This document shows positions 21,711-34,492 of a stretch of DNA of 64,000 bases, piece after piece. Both the position numbers and the translations under genes were made by a program. The first letter of the stretch is position 1. The number at the start of each line of letters is the position of its first letter. Source of the stretch: Amaurobius ferox (taxonomy: Eukaryota > Arthropoda > Arachnida > Araneae > Amaurobiidae); contig OX578133.1 of the NCBI GenBank assembly GCA_951213105.1, positions 139,600,813 through 139,664,812 on the forward strand, read 5' to 3'. The notes under the pieces are model-generated. The model was not told where the DNA came from. It searched no databases and saw nothing but the letters and a program-made list of their open reading frames with translations.

Positions 21711-24700
21711 ATTTATTAACATGCTGTAGCGTTACGTAAATGGCCAACAAAAACTTTTATAACCTCGTGACACTAACACGGAAATGAATGCTTACTACGC
21801 ACTGAAAACAGTGTAATTGAAGATGGTGAGCATAGGATCAACAAGTAAAAACCATCCAAGGTTAAAAATGATGATTGATCAGCATTGCTGGATGAAAGGT
21901 CATACTTTATATGCAATAAATTTTTGATTAATCCCTTTGTTTGAAAACATAAAATTGTGGATTTAACTTTTTGTCGTACAGTTTTCTATACTTGGTCGTA
22001 CATTTTTCATAAAGTAATCTAGTCATTGACGATTTGTCTGAAATGTTCATTTCTCTATATCCTGTCTCAAGTATATTTCAGATTTGTACTTCAGCAGTTA
22101 TGCATGCGAGTCAATTACAGTCTAAATTTAAATCAAGTTACATGTTCGGAATCTGATTCCAGTCTGAGGTCTGAAGATTGCCGGCAGTAAAACTATCAAA
22201 ATTGGGGTAATCTGATGAAAAAAGCTTACAATACATATATACATTTGAGATTTATATATACGCACATCGAGGTAGTGCAAAAAGCTGAAAAAATAATAGA
22301 AAATAAAATAAGCGAAATCTTAGAATATCAAATTGGAACATGAACATACATACGATCTTAAATAATTCACTAAAGGTAATTTATTATCTCCATGTACACC
22401 ACAACTGCATTTTCACCATTATTTGGTAAAATATAACATTTGGGGTTTATTTTCTGTTAGATATGTGTGTCTTAGATGAAAGTTCTTACCAGGAGAATAA
22501 GTGACAGTTCTCTTCAAAATGTAACAAGTTGAAATTGAAAAAAAAGCTTTTTTATGTTAAATTTATAACGAGTTGATTTGTTTTGCCTCAAGAATTGCAT
22601 AAAAAGTTGCCTAAAACGTCTTTTATCAATTTAGAGATAAGGTTTATGTAAAATGGATATATACCACGACGCATAAGTAAGTTCTACTATTCAAAAGTAC
22701 TCAAAAGCAACTAATACAATAAATCTAAGGTTTTACGTTATTTATTGTAGTATATAAAATTGTAAGTCTGTTTGCGTATTTGTTTGCTTGTTCGGCATAG
22801 AAGTTCACAATTTAATTCTAATTTGGTATGGTTAATTTCTACACCACTGCAGATAATCCTCTCCACGTTTCGAGTTTGCAGGCAAATATAAAACTCTTCC
22901 ATAGAAATAGCATTATACAGACAATTATTTTCCCGAATCTTTATTTGAAGAAATGATATGATGGAACGGAATTAAATTAAATGTGTTTATGCGGCAAACG
23001 ATTCTCATTCAATTTCTCCAATTTCAATATTTAAGAACTGGTATAAAAACAAATTTATTAAATAAACAATATTATATTTTTGATACTGTTATATCAGTCA
23101 TGGTCATACGGAATATAAGTTTACGGTGCGATTTGGAAAAATGTTTCCTTTTAATTCATATATTATCAAATGTATTTAAATGATTGTTGAAACGGGGTAA
23201 AAAATTGTACGTTTGGAATAACGTTTGTTACCTTTAAAGCGTCTTTTGGCGCATGTTGACCAAACTTTATATTTTTGTACATTGGTTTGTACATTTATAA
23301 CCGGGATCAACTAGAATGTTTAATTCTTTAGATTTGTTTGCGTTGATAATTTTGTATAGCGAGGACAGATACTCTTATACTTTAAATTACTTTTACAGAT
23401 GAATTAAATTGCATATTTTAATGGAATTTTTCTTTTCAAAAGCAATATGAATGAGTTTAGAATTTGCATATTTTAAATCAAGAGCAACGGCGGGTTCATC
23501 TGCTGGTACTGGATAATTATTTATGCACTGGAATTGAAATTTAGTGAATTAGAATTAAAGATCATACGATTTAAAAGTGCATCTTTTTTCAATTTAAAGA
23601 ATCAGATATAACAACAGAAATGAGAAAATACTATGCTACCTTATGTAAATCGGTTCATTTTAAAACAGAAATGAATTAATTGAACGAAATTTGCTCAAAA
23701 CTTTATGGCAGTTTTTTCAAATCTTACAATAACAAAGTTCTTGTGTTCAACTCAAACCTTTGAAATAGCTGATGAGAATTATACTTAAACAATGTTAATT
23801 TCAAAGAAAATTCGCAATTTTAATACCACCTGATTCAGCAATTGAAAGGTTTCATGAACTAGTGCAATTTATATAGCTCTGTTACTCTTTTTCAAAATAT
23901 ATTTAGTAAGTTGAATTGGGGAAAATTGTGTGTGCATGTGACAAAATATGGCCTATTGTGTTGGTATAAATGCGAAATGTTTTTAATACATCTATTTCTA
24001 AGTACCTCTTATCTTTGCTGCAGGTACTCTCTGCAAACCTAACTTTATTTTAATGGACATCATGGACAACAATAAAATTGCTCCTGTTTCTAGTAGAAAA
24101 AATGACGCTGAAAGATCTAAATGGCTTACAACATCCATTCACTACTATCACTTCCTACTCATCCTGAAATTGCTATTATCCGGTAGCCTTTTCCCATTTA
24201 ATTGCATCCGCCGCTGGATCTTGACTTCCTTTCCAAACTAAATTGTTACTCAGAATCTTGAGACGGTTTTTCATATTTTTGTTAATCGCAAGTAGGAGCA
24301 TAGATGGCATCCCTATAGCCTTGTAGACAGGTTTTTTGGAAGTTAACAAATGAATGAGCTTGCGTAGACTCTCTCATCAGGTAACAAAAATAACTTGATA
24401 AATATTTAAGGGAAAAAAGATATATCAGTTCAATTAAGAGCTTGAAACATTTTTGGAAAGGAACTTCATAGTTAAGATTTTTGTTAAGATTTCCTCTAGC
24501 TGCAGATAATCAGCAATAGGGAGACGATATTATAGCCAGAAAGAAAACTCGGTGATTAGGGCCTTTTTTGATCATATCAAAGTAGGCCAATTCTGGGGTC
24601 CGCGAAGTTCTAGGGGTCCATATTCCGTTCTCAATGTACATGTTTTAACTATAAAATTTATTTTTGACTGGGGCTAGAATTTGCTTTTACCTATAGACGC

Positions 24701-26222
24701 CGGCAAGGCTTAAAGCGGCCGTCCGCGATGTGAGATGTTTCTGAAAGGAATATCTAAATTCCTCAAAAACTAATACACTAAACTTTAACGAATAGCAATA
24801 TCTAACCCACTATTCATATAAAAATGTTTATAGAGTGCTCAAAGTCAGTAAATTGACAGTTTCCGCATTTGTTGGTAAATTAACCACTAGCAAGGAAATG
24901 TTGTAACTGTTGGAATAGAGCTTTTAATCAACTATTTATGGGTGAATAAATTTTGGAGTAAACATTTTCAAAATATACGTTGTAGTTTTGGTATATGATA
25001 CTATTATTATGTACACGCCTAAATTGCTGTTGCACTGATCAATAAAACATATTTCAATATGCATAGAAATATTGCGTTACTTAGGGCTAGTCCCCATGTA
25101 CAGGAAATGTGATATTTCTCTATTTGATGTGTGAAAAATTGATTCATTATCAAAACATAACTACCGGTCACATATTTCACCATTTCGGGTCTAACCAGGC
25201 GTCTGAAAGTCTAGTTGAAATATGTCACGCAAGACGCAACAAATATGTAGTTGAAATATCAATATACATGAAAAGCGTTTTACTATGCTTTTTTTAATAT
25301 GATTACAAATCATTTGAACCAAGGTATAAAACTATCTGAACTTATCAGTGGATGATGAACCTTTTGGGGGTTCGTATATAGCTTCAGATATATTCAGAGA
25401 GTTTGGAATTAATAGAATTCTGGAATACCGGCAATTTGTTTCGATAAAATGCTCTAATGGGGATGAAAATGCACATTCAGACGGTATATCATTAAAGAGC
25501 GCTTAAGAATTGTCGGCAAATGGGGACCATCATGGTAATTAGGAGATAGAAATTGTGAATACTGAATGCATTGAGCAATAATTAAACCTGCCATTTCAGA
25601 ACTGTGAATCAAGTGGGTTCATGTTGGCAAATTTCTAAATAGGATAAAAAGGAGTTCAGAAGAAAATATTTTAGTGGATGGATCCGTGAGACCCAAAAGA
25701 TTATGAACTACTTGTTAAGTTCATTACATTGGCTCGATAATAATACGATGGAATTTGATAAAATTGTTTGTTAATAAAGCTTTCGTATTTTTTAAGAGTA
25801 TTGTTTAAGAGTATTATTGTTTAAGAGTAGTTTACTCTAGTGGAATACTGACAGTCTGAAAAAACGACGAAAAACGGTGTTAGTATAATGTAAGGATTAA
25901 CGCTAATCACGGCAAAGAGGACAATATAGTTAAAAATTTAAGTTCTGTGTAATTGTTAAAGGTAGATGACAAGTTGTCATTTGTTGATGAAGAGGGCTAT
26001 AAGCTCTTACATCTGACTTATTTTTTATATTTGTCTCAATCACAACGAACTTGTGAAAAAAATATCCTGTGTGTTGGAGGGATTTAGAGCTTATCAACAA
26101 AAGTTTTCAGATTATGCCGGGCCCAGAACAAATCTCTGTATCTTTGAGGTGAAGTTTAAAAATTAGTCCTGTACCAATTTCCTATTAAACATATTTGTAT
26201 AATAGCTCATTGTTTTAAGATA

Positions 26223-26303
26223 CGAAAAATGGGACAGTCGTCTCAAACCACGAAAAATGGGACAGTTATCTCAAAGCACGAAAAATGGAACAATTGTGTC
26301 AAG
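26223..26303. repeat. 28-bp tandem repeat, ~3 copies
   Basis: Units begin CGAAAAATGG(G/A)ACA at 26223, 26251 and 26279, each followed by a TCTCAAA(C/G)CA- or TGTCAAG-type half. Confidence 0.8.
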
Positions 26304-27335
26304 TTAGTAGATTATTGATTAACAATTTCATTCATTTTGTGAATCTTTTATAATATATCCTATAAATAATTTCTTATGTGGAATGCTTTTCTAAGTTTTT
26401 CATTCATTTTATTTCGCTCATGTCATTATATGAAGTATCTTAAACGTAGTGCAAAGCAAACTGAACATTAATTCCAAAACGATTACTTACGAAAATCTGG
26501 TCCAAGATGATTAACAGAAAAATACTAGATAACTGTGAATAACAATTACATGTAATGACAGGTCACATGGCACGCATACAATTCTTAATAAGAAACACTA
26601 ACCTAAATATTAAAATTGTTGATATGAACGAACAAAGTTAAATAAAATAAAAGTACAATGGAATATTAGGAACTTCTTTCTTAGCTTTCCTGAATTTCTT
26701 TCAAAATTTACATAATGTCTTGCATCAAACTATAATATACAATTAAGAAGTAAGTCTTCACGAGATGTGACAATCGCTCAATATTAGGTTTCTGAAAGCA
26801 GGGTAAAAGTGTAAGAGTAAAACGTAGGTCTGTGTAAAACTATTTGTACCACAGAAAAGTCAGTCCATATTTAGTTTTTGTTGGCAAGGGTTTTAGACGG
26901 CGTTTAGAAATATTGTAAATTATCAATATGCAGAATTATTTTTAACTTCATTTCTGAAACTATTTTTTAATAAATACCATACATTATTCAGACTTATGTA
27001 TAAATGTAAAATCCTTAAGTTCGGGTATTTATCACTTTTTCGGGACGCCCATTAGGCAATGTCATAGGCAGGGAAGGAGAAGAGGGATTATAACCCACTC
27101 ATTGTTTGAACATCGGTTAAAAAAAGTCTCCAGTTATTTATTATTGTTTTATCACAAATTATAAAACATGTGATTTTGCAGAAATATTCTTATGTTAGTC
27201 CCATGATTTGATTTTCTTTTGTTTATAAAATCTTCGTTATATGCAACAGTCGACAAAATCGTCCAAGGGGGCCCATAGAAGGGCTTAGACCTCCAACCTA
27301 GAGAAAAGCGTTCTTTTAACTAAGAAACCCGGGCT

Positions 27336-27570
27336 GTAAGAAATTCTCAAAACATTGGTTTACTAACAAATTTCAAATTAAAGTTTGATTTCAGTTTCGA
27401 ACAGGAAATAAAATTCATAGAAATGTTATCCGCTGAAATGTGCTCCTTTACAAATATTCTATATAAATTATACTACATGTGAATTATAAAGTATCCCGTT
27501 ACATCTTTATAAGAGTGTAAAAATTTATAGAAACAACATTTCATTTTGTTTTGAGGAAAATATAAAAGAC

Positions 27571-27620
<50 letters not shown>

Positions 27621-27852
27621 AGAAATTCTCAAAACATTGGTTTACTAACAAATTTCAAATTAAAGTTTGATTTCAGTTTCGAACAGGAAATAAAATTCAT
27701 AGAAATGCTATCCGCTGAAATGTGCTCCTTTACAAATATTCTATATAAATTATACTACATGTGAATTATAAAGTATCCCGTTACATCTTTATAAGAGTGT
27801 AAAAATTTATAGAAAAAACATTTCATTTTGTTTTGAGGAAAATATAAAAGAC

Positions 27853-27923
<71 letters not shown>
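27336..27923. repeat. Recent tandem duplication with (TA)n expansions
   Basis: A ~240-bp unique segment starting GTAAGAAATTCTCAAAACAT at 27336 is repeated at 27618 with about two substitutions; each copy ends in ACGGACA(TA)n. The first (TA)n ends about 27617 and the second, longer one about 27923, where a foldback MITE begins. Confidence 0.85.
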
Positions 27924-27926
<3 letters not shown>

Positions 27927-28736
27927 GGTGTCCCAAAAAGATTGAAACACGCTTTAACTCTTATCTGTTGGAGATAAGTGGGCAATGTAAATTGCAAAAA
28001 TGTTGAAAGTAAGGTAGGAAATAAGACTACGTTAATGAAATAGTCCTCCCATTAATTTTCAAAAAGTTACACTTTTTAAATTTTTATACAACCCCCCTTA
28101 GACAAATTTCGTCAATCAGACAATTTTTATTTTTAATGCTACAAGATCATTAAAAAAACCACATATCTTATCTTTAAAATCATCTGACTTATGCCACTTT
28201 TCCGCACTATGTGAAAGGCTGTTTTATCAGTAAAAATAGGGATCATAAAAGAATTGACGATGTAAATTGTTTAGATAAGAAAGTACTTAACTATTGAAAA
28301 AGTACTTAGTTATTGAAAAGCACTTAAGAATCCGTGATTGCATCGTGGGCTTACGCGGAATTCGAAAAAATGTCTCCTATGTATTATCATCCAGTTTTAT
28401 CTTTTTTGCGATATGTCACAAATTTACATTTCTAATTTGACATATGGTCTCCATTCACAATGTTCAATTAAATATAACTCGTTCAATTTTAAAGATACAG
28501 ATATGCGGTTTTTTTAATGATCTTGTTGCATTAAAAATTTTCTGATTGACCAAATTTGTCTAAGGGGGTCGTTTGAAAATTTAAAAAGTGTAACTTTTTG
28601 AAAATTAATGGGAGGACTATTTTATTAACGTAGTCTTATTTCCTATCTTACTTCAACATTTTTGCAATTTACATTGCCCACTTAGCTCCAACAGGTAAAG
28701 AATTAAAGCGCGTTTCAATCTTTTTGGGACACCCTG
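27924..28736. mobile_element. Foldback MITE with CAGGGTGTCCC ends
   Basis: Left end CAGGGTGTCCCAAAAAGATT and right end AATCTTTTTGGGACACCCTG are perfect inverted repeats. They extend with few differences to ~270-bp arms (27924-28195 and 28465-28736), sharing GGGCAATGTAAATTGCAAAAA, AATGGGAGGACTA and the CCCCCTTAGACAAATTT block. TA dinucleotides flank both sides (27922-27923, 28737-28738), a Tc1/mariner-type target duplication. The ~270-bp middle has no transposase. This end sequence is a known arthropod MITE type. Confidence 0.85.
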
Positions 28737-28739
28737 TAT

Positions 28740-30630
28740 ATATAAAGAGAAAAATTGTATGTATGTACGGAAGTTCGAATTAAATTTCAGATGAGCTAGA
28801 ATGCTGAAAATTGCTACACACATAGCTCAGGTACTGAAACTAAAGAAGAAAAAAAAAAGGTGTGTCAAGACAAATATGTTAATATTATAGAATTTATATT
28901 GTCATTATGAGTTTTGGGGATAATTGCTGGATAACAACTTCTCAAAAATACATGTAAGTAAAATTATTGGATGTAAAAATATTTTTATCGTTGACAACTT
29001 TTAAAAGATACACAGATAATAAGTAAGAATATTTCTTTCAACATTTGATTTATGTGTTCGTTATTGTTATGGACTTACTTGTTTGAAAGTCTTATAGCAT
29101 ATTTATTTAGCATTTTAATACATTTTGCAGAAAAATTAAATAAGGCGCTAAACGGAAAAGCCATCTGATGGCTGCATAAGACTTAAGTGTACTAATGAAA
29201 ATCATTAAGACGTAATTTAAAATTTTCGAAATAAATAATAGCCGGTAGATAAATTTCTCGTTAAACATATATAACCCTTACGATAAATTTGATTTGCTAA
29301 CTTTTGTGTCATGTTGGTTGCGTAATAAATAATCTAAATTTTGAAAAATTTCATCATATTTACGATGAAAGTATTGTATAAAAAATTAATTTTTCACCAA
29401 AATGTGTATTAAAAATGAGAAAACATATTAACCGTGTATTGAATATATATATTAACTGAATACATAATCGGTATAAAAATTTTGAACTTTAATTAATTTC
29501 AAACATAAATTAATGATTTGATTAATTAATGACCAATTTTTCTCTAGTGTTTACTTTCATTAAAAAAATAAAGGCAAAATTTTCGAATTATCATGAAACT
29601 TACTATGGATTGCAATATTCAATACAAACAAATGAAACCAGAGAAGTACTTGAATACCACAAAAATATACGGATATGTTTAAGAAAATAAATAATAAAAA
29701 AATACTATGGCTGTGCGATGTCAAGAGTAACTATTAAAACAAGAATATAAGATTATAAATGATGACAAGAATAACTGTTAATGTATTGATAACTAAGAAA
29801 ATTTGTATTAATGATTAGCTAAGAATATTAAATTCAAATTTAACCAAAATATTTTCTTATTGAAAATTCTGCTTCATTACCAAAATTTAAGATATACGGA
29901 GAAAAGTATTTCATATTTCAGAATTTAACTTTTTAAACATTTCTTTTCAAAAACACTATATGTATAACACTATAGTTGTAAAAAATATATTGATAACTAA
30001 TTTTAATATTACCGGAATTTTATATTTCAATAATTATTTTCTAGTTTAATAAACATTTTACTAATTACAAGCAACAAATTCATGAATTAGCTATTATGAA
30101 CTATGAAAATTAACTTCCAAAATATTTTAGTCAAATAGATAGCCTATCCATGAATTCATTAAATCTGGTAGGAGTAAGTAATACTTTTGATATAGTATAA
30201 AGCATTTTCGATATCATTTTAATGTAAATTCGTATATAGTGGAAAAATTAAGAAACAAAATGTATAAATATTTTGTGTATCAACAATTATATATCACAAA
30301 GATACTCTTTGAAATATAACAAATACGTTTTCAACATTTTGTATAATTTGGTTTTCAAATTTCCAAGCAATAACCTTACACTTCTATTTTTAAAATTAGC
30401 TTTTTTACTTGTTAGAAAGTTTAAAGATACAAAGGGTTAATATTTTATATAAAAAATCAATAAATCTGAAATTTTCTATACCAGATGCGTTTTCGTTGTT
30501 TAAAGCAATTATCGAAAAAAGGTATTATTTCGAAAATTTCATACTATAGAATCGGTTGTGAGTATTTTCATATTATTATAAGTTTTCTATAAAATTTTAT
30601 TATTTAATATAAAATTAAATATAACTTACT
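28740..30630. other. Very AT-rich intergenic DNA, no gene seen
   Basis: Dense A/T runs and stops in all frames. Nothing recognised. Confidence 0.45.
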
Positions 30631-30634
30631 GCAG

Positions 30635-30699
30635 CAGGAGGTCTTTTCTACATCAGCCATTGCAAAGGAATTGGGAATGAAGTCTCAAAGAAGAGAAAA
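30635..30699 (+). CDS. Weak candidate internal exon
   Basis: A ~62-65-bp open segment is bounded by TACTGCAG(CAG)| and AAAA|GTAAGA. It reads EVFSTSAIAKELGMKSQRRE in the frame without stops. Base composition is more balanced than its surroundings. The polypyrimidine tract upstream is poor. No family recognised and no partner exon identified, so this may be chance. Confidence 0.2.
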
Positions 30700-30824
30700 G
30701 TAAGAACACGTGGAATCCTTGGGAGAACAAGAGGAATATGACCACAATTCGAATTCGCCACGATTTATACCGGCGTGATACGTGCCGTGTGCAAAGTTTG
30801 GAGTGCATTACTACGTACTACAAC

Positions 30825-30925
30825 CTTCTTATGACGTCACTCACTTCCGTTCTCGTTTTTGCTTTGTTTTTGCACATGACGTCACAGAAGGACAACGTCT
30901 CTCAGACTGTGATGATGCGTCATGC
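30825..30925. promoter_or_regulatory. Cluster of CRE/AP-1-like sites
   Basis: Two perfect TGACGTCA palindromes (within TATGACGTCACTCACTTCCG at about 30829 and ACATGACGTCACAG at about 30875) and a variant GATGCGTCATG (about 30914) lie within ~90 bp, next to an ETS-like ACTTCCG. This density is unusual in AT-rich DNA and suggests a promoter or enhancer; the target gene is unknown. Confidence 0.4.
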
Positions 30926-31388
30926 AAGGACAACTGTTGATTAGCAAATTAGAGTTATCAAGCAAATTTTTTCGCACGATTTTTTTCTCTCCCCATGGAA
31001 TGCAGTACACCATTTCATTTGTAATTTCTTCCATATTGATTACAGAGCATTGCTCTTCGTTTCTTGTGTGTTTGAATGTATTGTGTGTGTGTGGTGTAGC
31101 GTTTTTTCATGCTACACCAACGGGGAAATACCAACACACATTCCGCGCTTGTTGCATTTCCGTTCGTCAGCGTTTTTGGCAATCATATTACAGGAGAGAA
31201 ATCATATAATAAATTCCATCTTAATGATTTTCAAGAACACGCGGGAAGATTACCACCACTTTTAGATAATTTTTATACAGTTACTCATAGCAACTGCAAA
31301 AAAATTTTAAACGAGAAGAAAAGACTTCATACTGGATCCTCTAATTCTCCCGGAGAAGAACTCGAATGTCCAACCTCTTCATCTAGAG

Positions 31389-32263
31389 TAGTGTTATCCA
31401 AAGTCTAGTACGCGTACTTCTGGGGTTACGTGAAAAGGGTATGTTGGCTATAAATATTTATTCAAAACGTTACGTTAAAATATTTATATTATTACGTTAA
31501 CGTTACGTATTATAAAGTTAAATCTTTATATAAAATAATGGTTAAGTATTATTACGTTAACTTAACGATTTTATCAATAAAAAAACATTTTATAAACATA
31601 AAATTATATAAAGCAGAAAGCTGATCGAAAGGTACTAGCTTCATCAAGCATTAGTTTTTAAATAGTTCGTTACTTTTTGTAGCTAAAATAAGTTGTACGG
31701 TTTCATGTTCAAGTTAATCTCGTATAATTTTTCCTTTTGTATAATACATACGGATAACATGTATGGTGATTGAGTAGAAAATCTAATACGAAGCTTTCGC
31801 TGTATTTAAAAATATTTGTATAAAATTGTAACACAAAATTGCACTAAAATAATAATTAATTTTCTAGATAATTTTCACCTTTTAGCTTTAGATTAGTAAG
31901 AATACACTGTGAAATCTGTTAGATTCTAGCGTTGTATTTGTGTCTCTTTAATTGTAAAAACTTAATACATTTATTGTGTTAAATAATTTTCTAACAATTT
32001 TATTCATAAAAGTCTATTAAGCTATTATACCAATCGATAAATTTTTAAAGTTTACTTTAGGATTAATCCATTTTTATAAAATATTTTATTTCGAATTAAA
32101 ATAAGCGTTATCTTCACAAAATTCACTGTCCCTACAGAAAGTGTATCATCCGGAAAAAGGAGTATGCGTTATTAAGCACAATCTCTAGGGGGTTCGCCGA
32201 TAAGATAAACAGTGTATATATTTTGAAAGGGGTACGCGGAAGATAAAAGTTTGAGAAACATTG
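31389..32263. mobile_element. Non-autonomous hAT element, ~875 bp
   Basis: Left end TAGTGTTATCCAAAGTCTAG...GTACGCGTAC and right end GTACGCGGAAG...AGTTTGAGAAACATTG are imperfect inverted repeats of the CA(G/A)TGTTTCTCAAACTTT type common in hAT elements. Flanking 8-mers ATCTAGAG (31381-31388) and ATTTAGTG (32264-32271) match at 6 of 8 and fit the hAT nTnnnnAn preference. The interior is AT-rich without transposase. Confidence 0.7.
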
Positions 32264-32421
32264 ATTTAGTGACAAATTTTATTCTGACTGAGCTATCTGG
32301 ACTATGAAGGAATATTACAATATATTGACAAAAGTTTCTTGCATTTAATCAAGGGCGTAATAGAGCAAAGTGTGAGTGCTCAATATTAAAGCTTTCTGAG
32401 GACCTTTTTGAAATTTGGATA

Positions 32422-32890
32422 TGTGATGTAAATTAATATTTTGCAGGCCGAGTTCATTTTCGAATAAGGTTGAAAATAAATTGCACGCGCTACGTCCCAT
32501 TTGCTGACACATATTGTCTAGCAATAATTTCTCTAAAACTTAACCGATATTTAAAAATGTTTATATGGGCAGTAAATTAATGTTTTACAGAGCGAGTATT
32601 TGTTGTTCAGCGAGCTCAGATAAAAATTGCGCGTGTTGTGTTTTTATCACTGCTTAAATTGTCCGACGATAACTTGGTTAAAACTTCATTTATTTTTTAT
32701 TTTTTCATTTGTGGTGTAAATTGATGTTTTACAGACCGAGTGCGGTGTTGAACGTGGTCTAATAAGAAAGAGCATGCAGTCCCCCATCACTGATATGCAT
32801 GATCCGCCAATAACTGGTCTAAAAGCTATTTGATTTTGAAGAAATTTGCATGTGATATATTTTTTAATGTACTACAGAATGGGTATCGTT
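32422..32890. repeat. ~144-bp tandem repeat, about four decayed units
   Basis: The landmark GT(A/G)AATT(A/G)AT(A/G)TTTT(G/A)CAG(A/G)xCGAGT recurs at about 32422, 32566 and 32710, with a fourth, weaker copy (TGATATATTTTTTAATGTACTACAGAATGGG) at about 32850. Spacing is 144, 144 and ~140 bp. Other unit parts (for example AAATTGCxCGxGxT, AACTT-x-TTAAAA) are partly conserved. Confidence 0.65.
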
Positions 32891-33930
32891 GTTGAGAATT
32901 GTCCATACAGGATCATGGCCAGGATCTTGAAAAGGGGAAAGAGTCGAAAACTGAATAAGGGGAATTACAATACTGGACACTTCGTTTTGCCAATTGCGGA
33001 GGATCAATGTAATTTTACAGCCAATGGGGTCTGTGTGACTCCTAATTCCTTTTGCCTACGTTACTTATACTGCGGAGTGGTTGGATCAATATTTTACTAC
33101 AGCTATGAGGAAAAAATATTGCACAGATAAGTGTTAAAGACAATTCCAAAAAATGTAAATTTTAATTTGTACACCTGCAAGTTAAGAACTTGCAGGTGTG
33201 CAGATTAACTAAACTTTTTACTTTTGAGTTGGAGATGATCTGCTTCTGTCTGTTTCTCTGCTATACGACGCTTGCAAAGATAACTCTTTTAAAACATATC
33301 CGATTTTTTTAAATTTGAAAATCGGGCATAGTTCAAGCTCACTGTATTTACATTTTAAAAAAATTGCAAGAGAAGTGCGCCAGCAATGTTTTACTATTTC
33401 TGCAATAACTGTACAAATTTTCCCATATTGTGTTGAGAAATTTTGAATTTCAGAATTATTTTTTATATCCAATGAAAAATATTTTTATTTTACAAAATTG
33501 AAATCTTAATCTTTTCATATTGAGTCATATGAATGCTTAGTATTTTCATGAACGTCCTTAAAATCTGGTGTGGACAGCATATAACTTTCCCTACATAATA
33601 CAACGATTTTACTCCTTTCATAACAAAACAATGGTGCACAAGATCCATGGCACATTGTTTTTGGCATGGGATTAGCATCAATTAACTTGAATTTGGTCAC
33701 TTATGGCAACTTAGCTGTCCAAACAGAAAGACGTATCCATACTCACGTGCAAAAATCTGCTCAAAATGCAATTGGCATTAAATTAATATCCCGTGAAATA
33801 GATGACTATGGGCGAATTCTTTGGCGTCAAAATCTAAAACTATCACAAAAATTATACTTTCCAGTAAATTGAATGAAGTACGTACGCGAGAATGATGTAG
33901 CATAATATTGCATATTGAAAATGTAAATAT
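32891..33930. other. Intergenic, no gene supported
   Basis: Several 60-95-codon ORFs on both strands overlap each other and lack motifs. A 14-bp inverted repeat around 33172-33199 (CACCTGCAAGTT / AACTTGCAGGTG) is the only structure noted. Confidence 0.4.
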
Positions 33931-34072
33931 TTGATACTTACTACTTTTTAAATTTTATGTAATTTTTTGATAAATGCAGTTGAAAAACGTACACTATCTC
34001 TAAAACGGTTCATGCCAACGTTCTAAAGTATATGTCATTCCTTTGGTAATGAAACATTACATATGAAATGAT

Positions 34073-34287
34073 GCCGTGTTCATGCAGAGTACGATCACGT
34101 TAAACATGTGGATCCGTAAGTCCTTCCGAGAGGTTGGTGGTAGGGGAAGGAGGGTACGGTCCCTGTGGATGCATCTCCCACTGGGTTCCGGTCTAAATTG
34201 GGTGGCACTTCCCGGCTGTCCAAACAGTTACCTTGCACCTTTCCGGTAGGTCGGACGGTCTGGGTCTCAACAACAACAACAACAACA
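34073..34287 (+). mobile_element. 5S-derived SINE, 5'-truncated, with perfect TSD
   Basis: Body matches the SINE at 46884-47279 from GTACGATCACGTTAAACATG through GGTCGGACGGTCTGGGTCTC and ends in (AAC)n. It is flanked by ACATATGAAATGAT at 34059-34072 and again at 34288-34301, a perfect 14-bp target-site duplication showing LINE-mediated insertion. The 5S and tRNA parts are missing. Confidence 0.85.
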
Positions 34288-34404
34288 ACATATGAAATGA
34301 TAATTTATCCAACAGTGTTAAATGTCCTGATATTTAATTTTTTTCAAAAATTAATTTAAAAAATCGTGCAGTATCTCAAGAACGGTTCATGCTAGCGTTC
34401 TTTC

Positions 34405-34492
34405 AACCCAGACCGTCCGACTTATCCGAAGGTGTGAGGTATCCGGTTGGACGTCCAGGACAGTGCCACCCAATTTAAATCGGAACCCTTTG
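34405..34492 (-). repeat. 5S-derived SINE fragment
   Basis: Reverse-complement match to the SINE 3' body: CCCAGACCGTCCGAC, GTGCCACCCAATTTAAATCGGAACCC. Truncated at the 5' end. No clear duplication at the ends. Confidence 0.7.

Larger units (their letters stand above)
20390..27330. other. ~6.9 kb AT-rich intergenic or intronic DNA, no gene supported
   Basis: Scanned on both strands. No ORF above ~70 codons with recognisable features. It holds small tandem repeats at 21654-21710, 25791-25830 and 26223-26303. Could be intronic, but no exon was recognised. Confidence 0.4.

Noticed and set aside
27755..27997. 80-codon minus ORF with a Tyr-Ile run
   Set aside because: Crosses a (TA)n array and the end of a MITE; not coding.
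31109..31408. 99-codon plus ORF with HTG-like stretches hinting at C2H2 zinc-finger linkers
   Set aside because: No C-x2-C...H-x3-H finger is present, and its end lies inside a hAT element.
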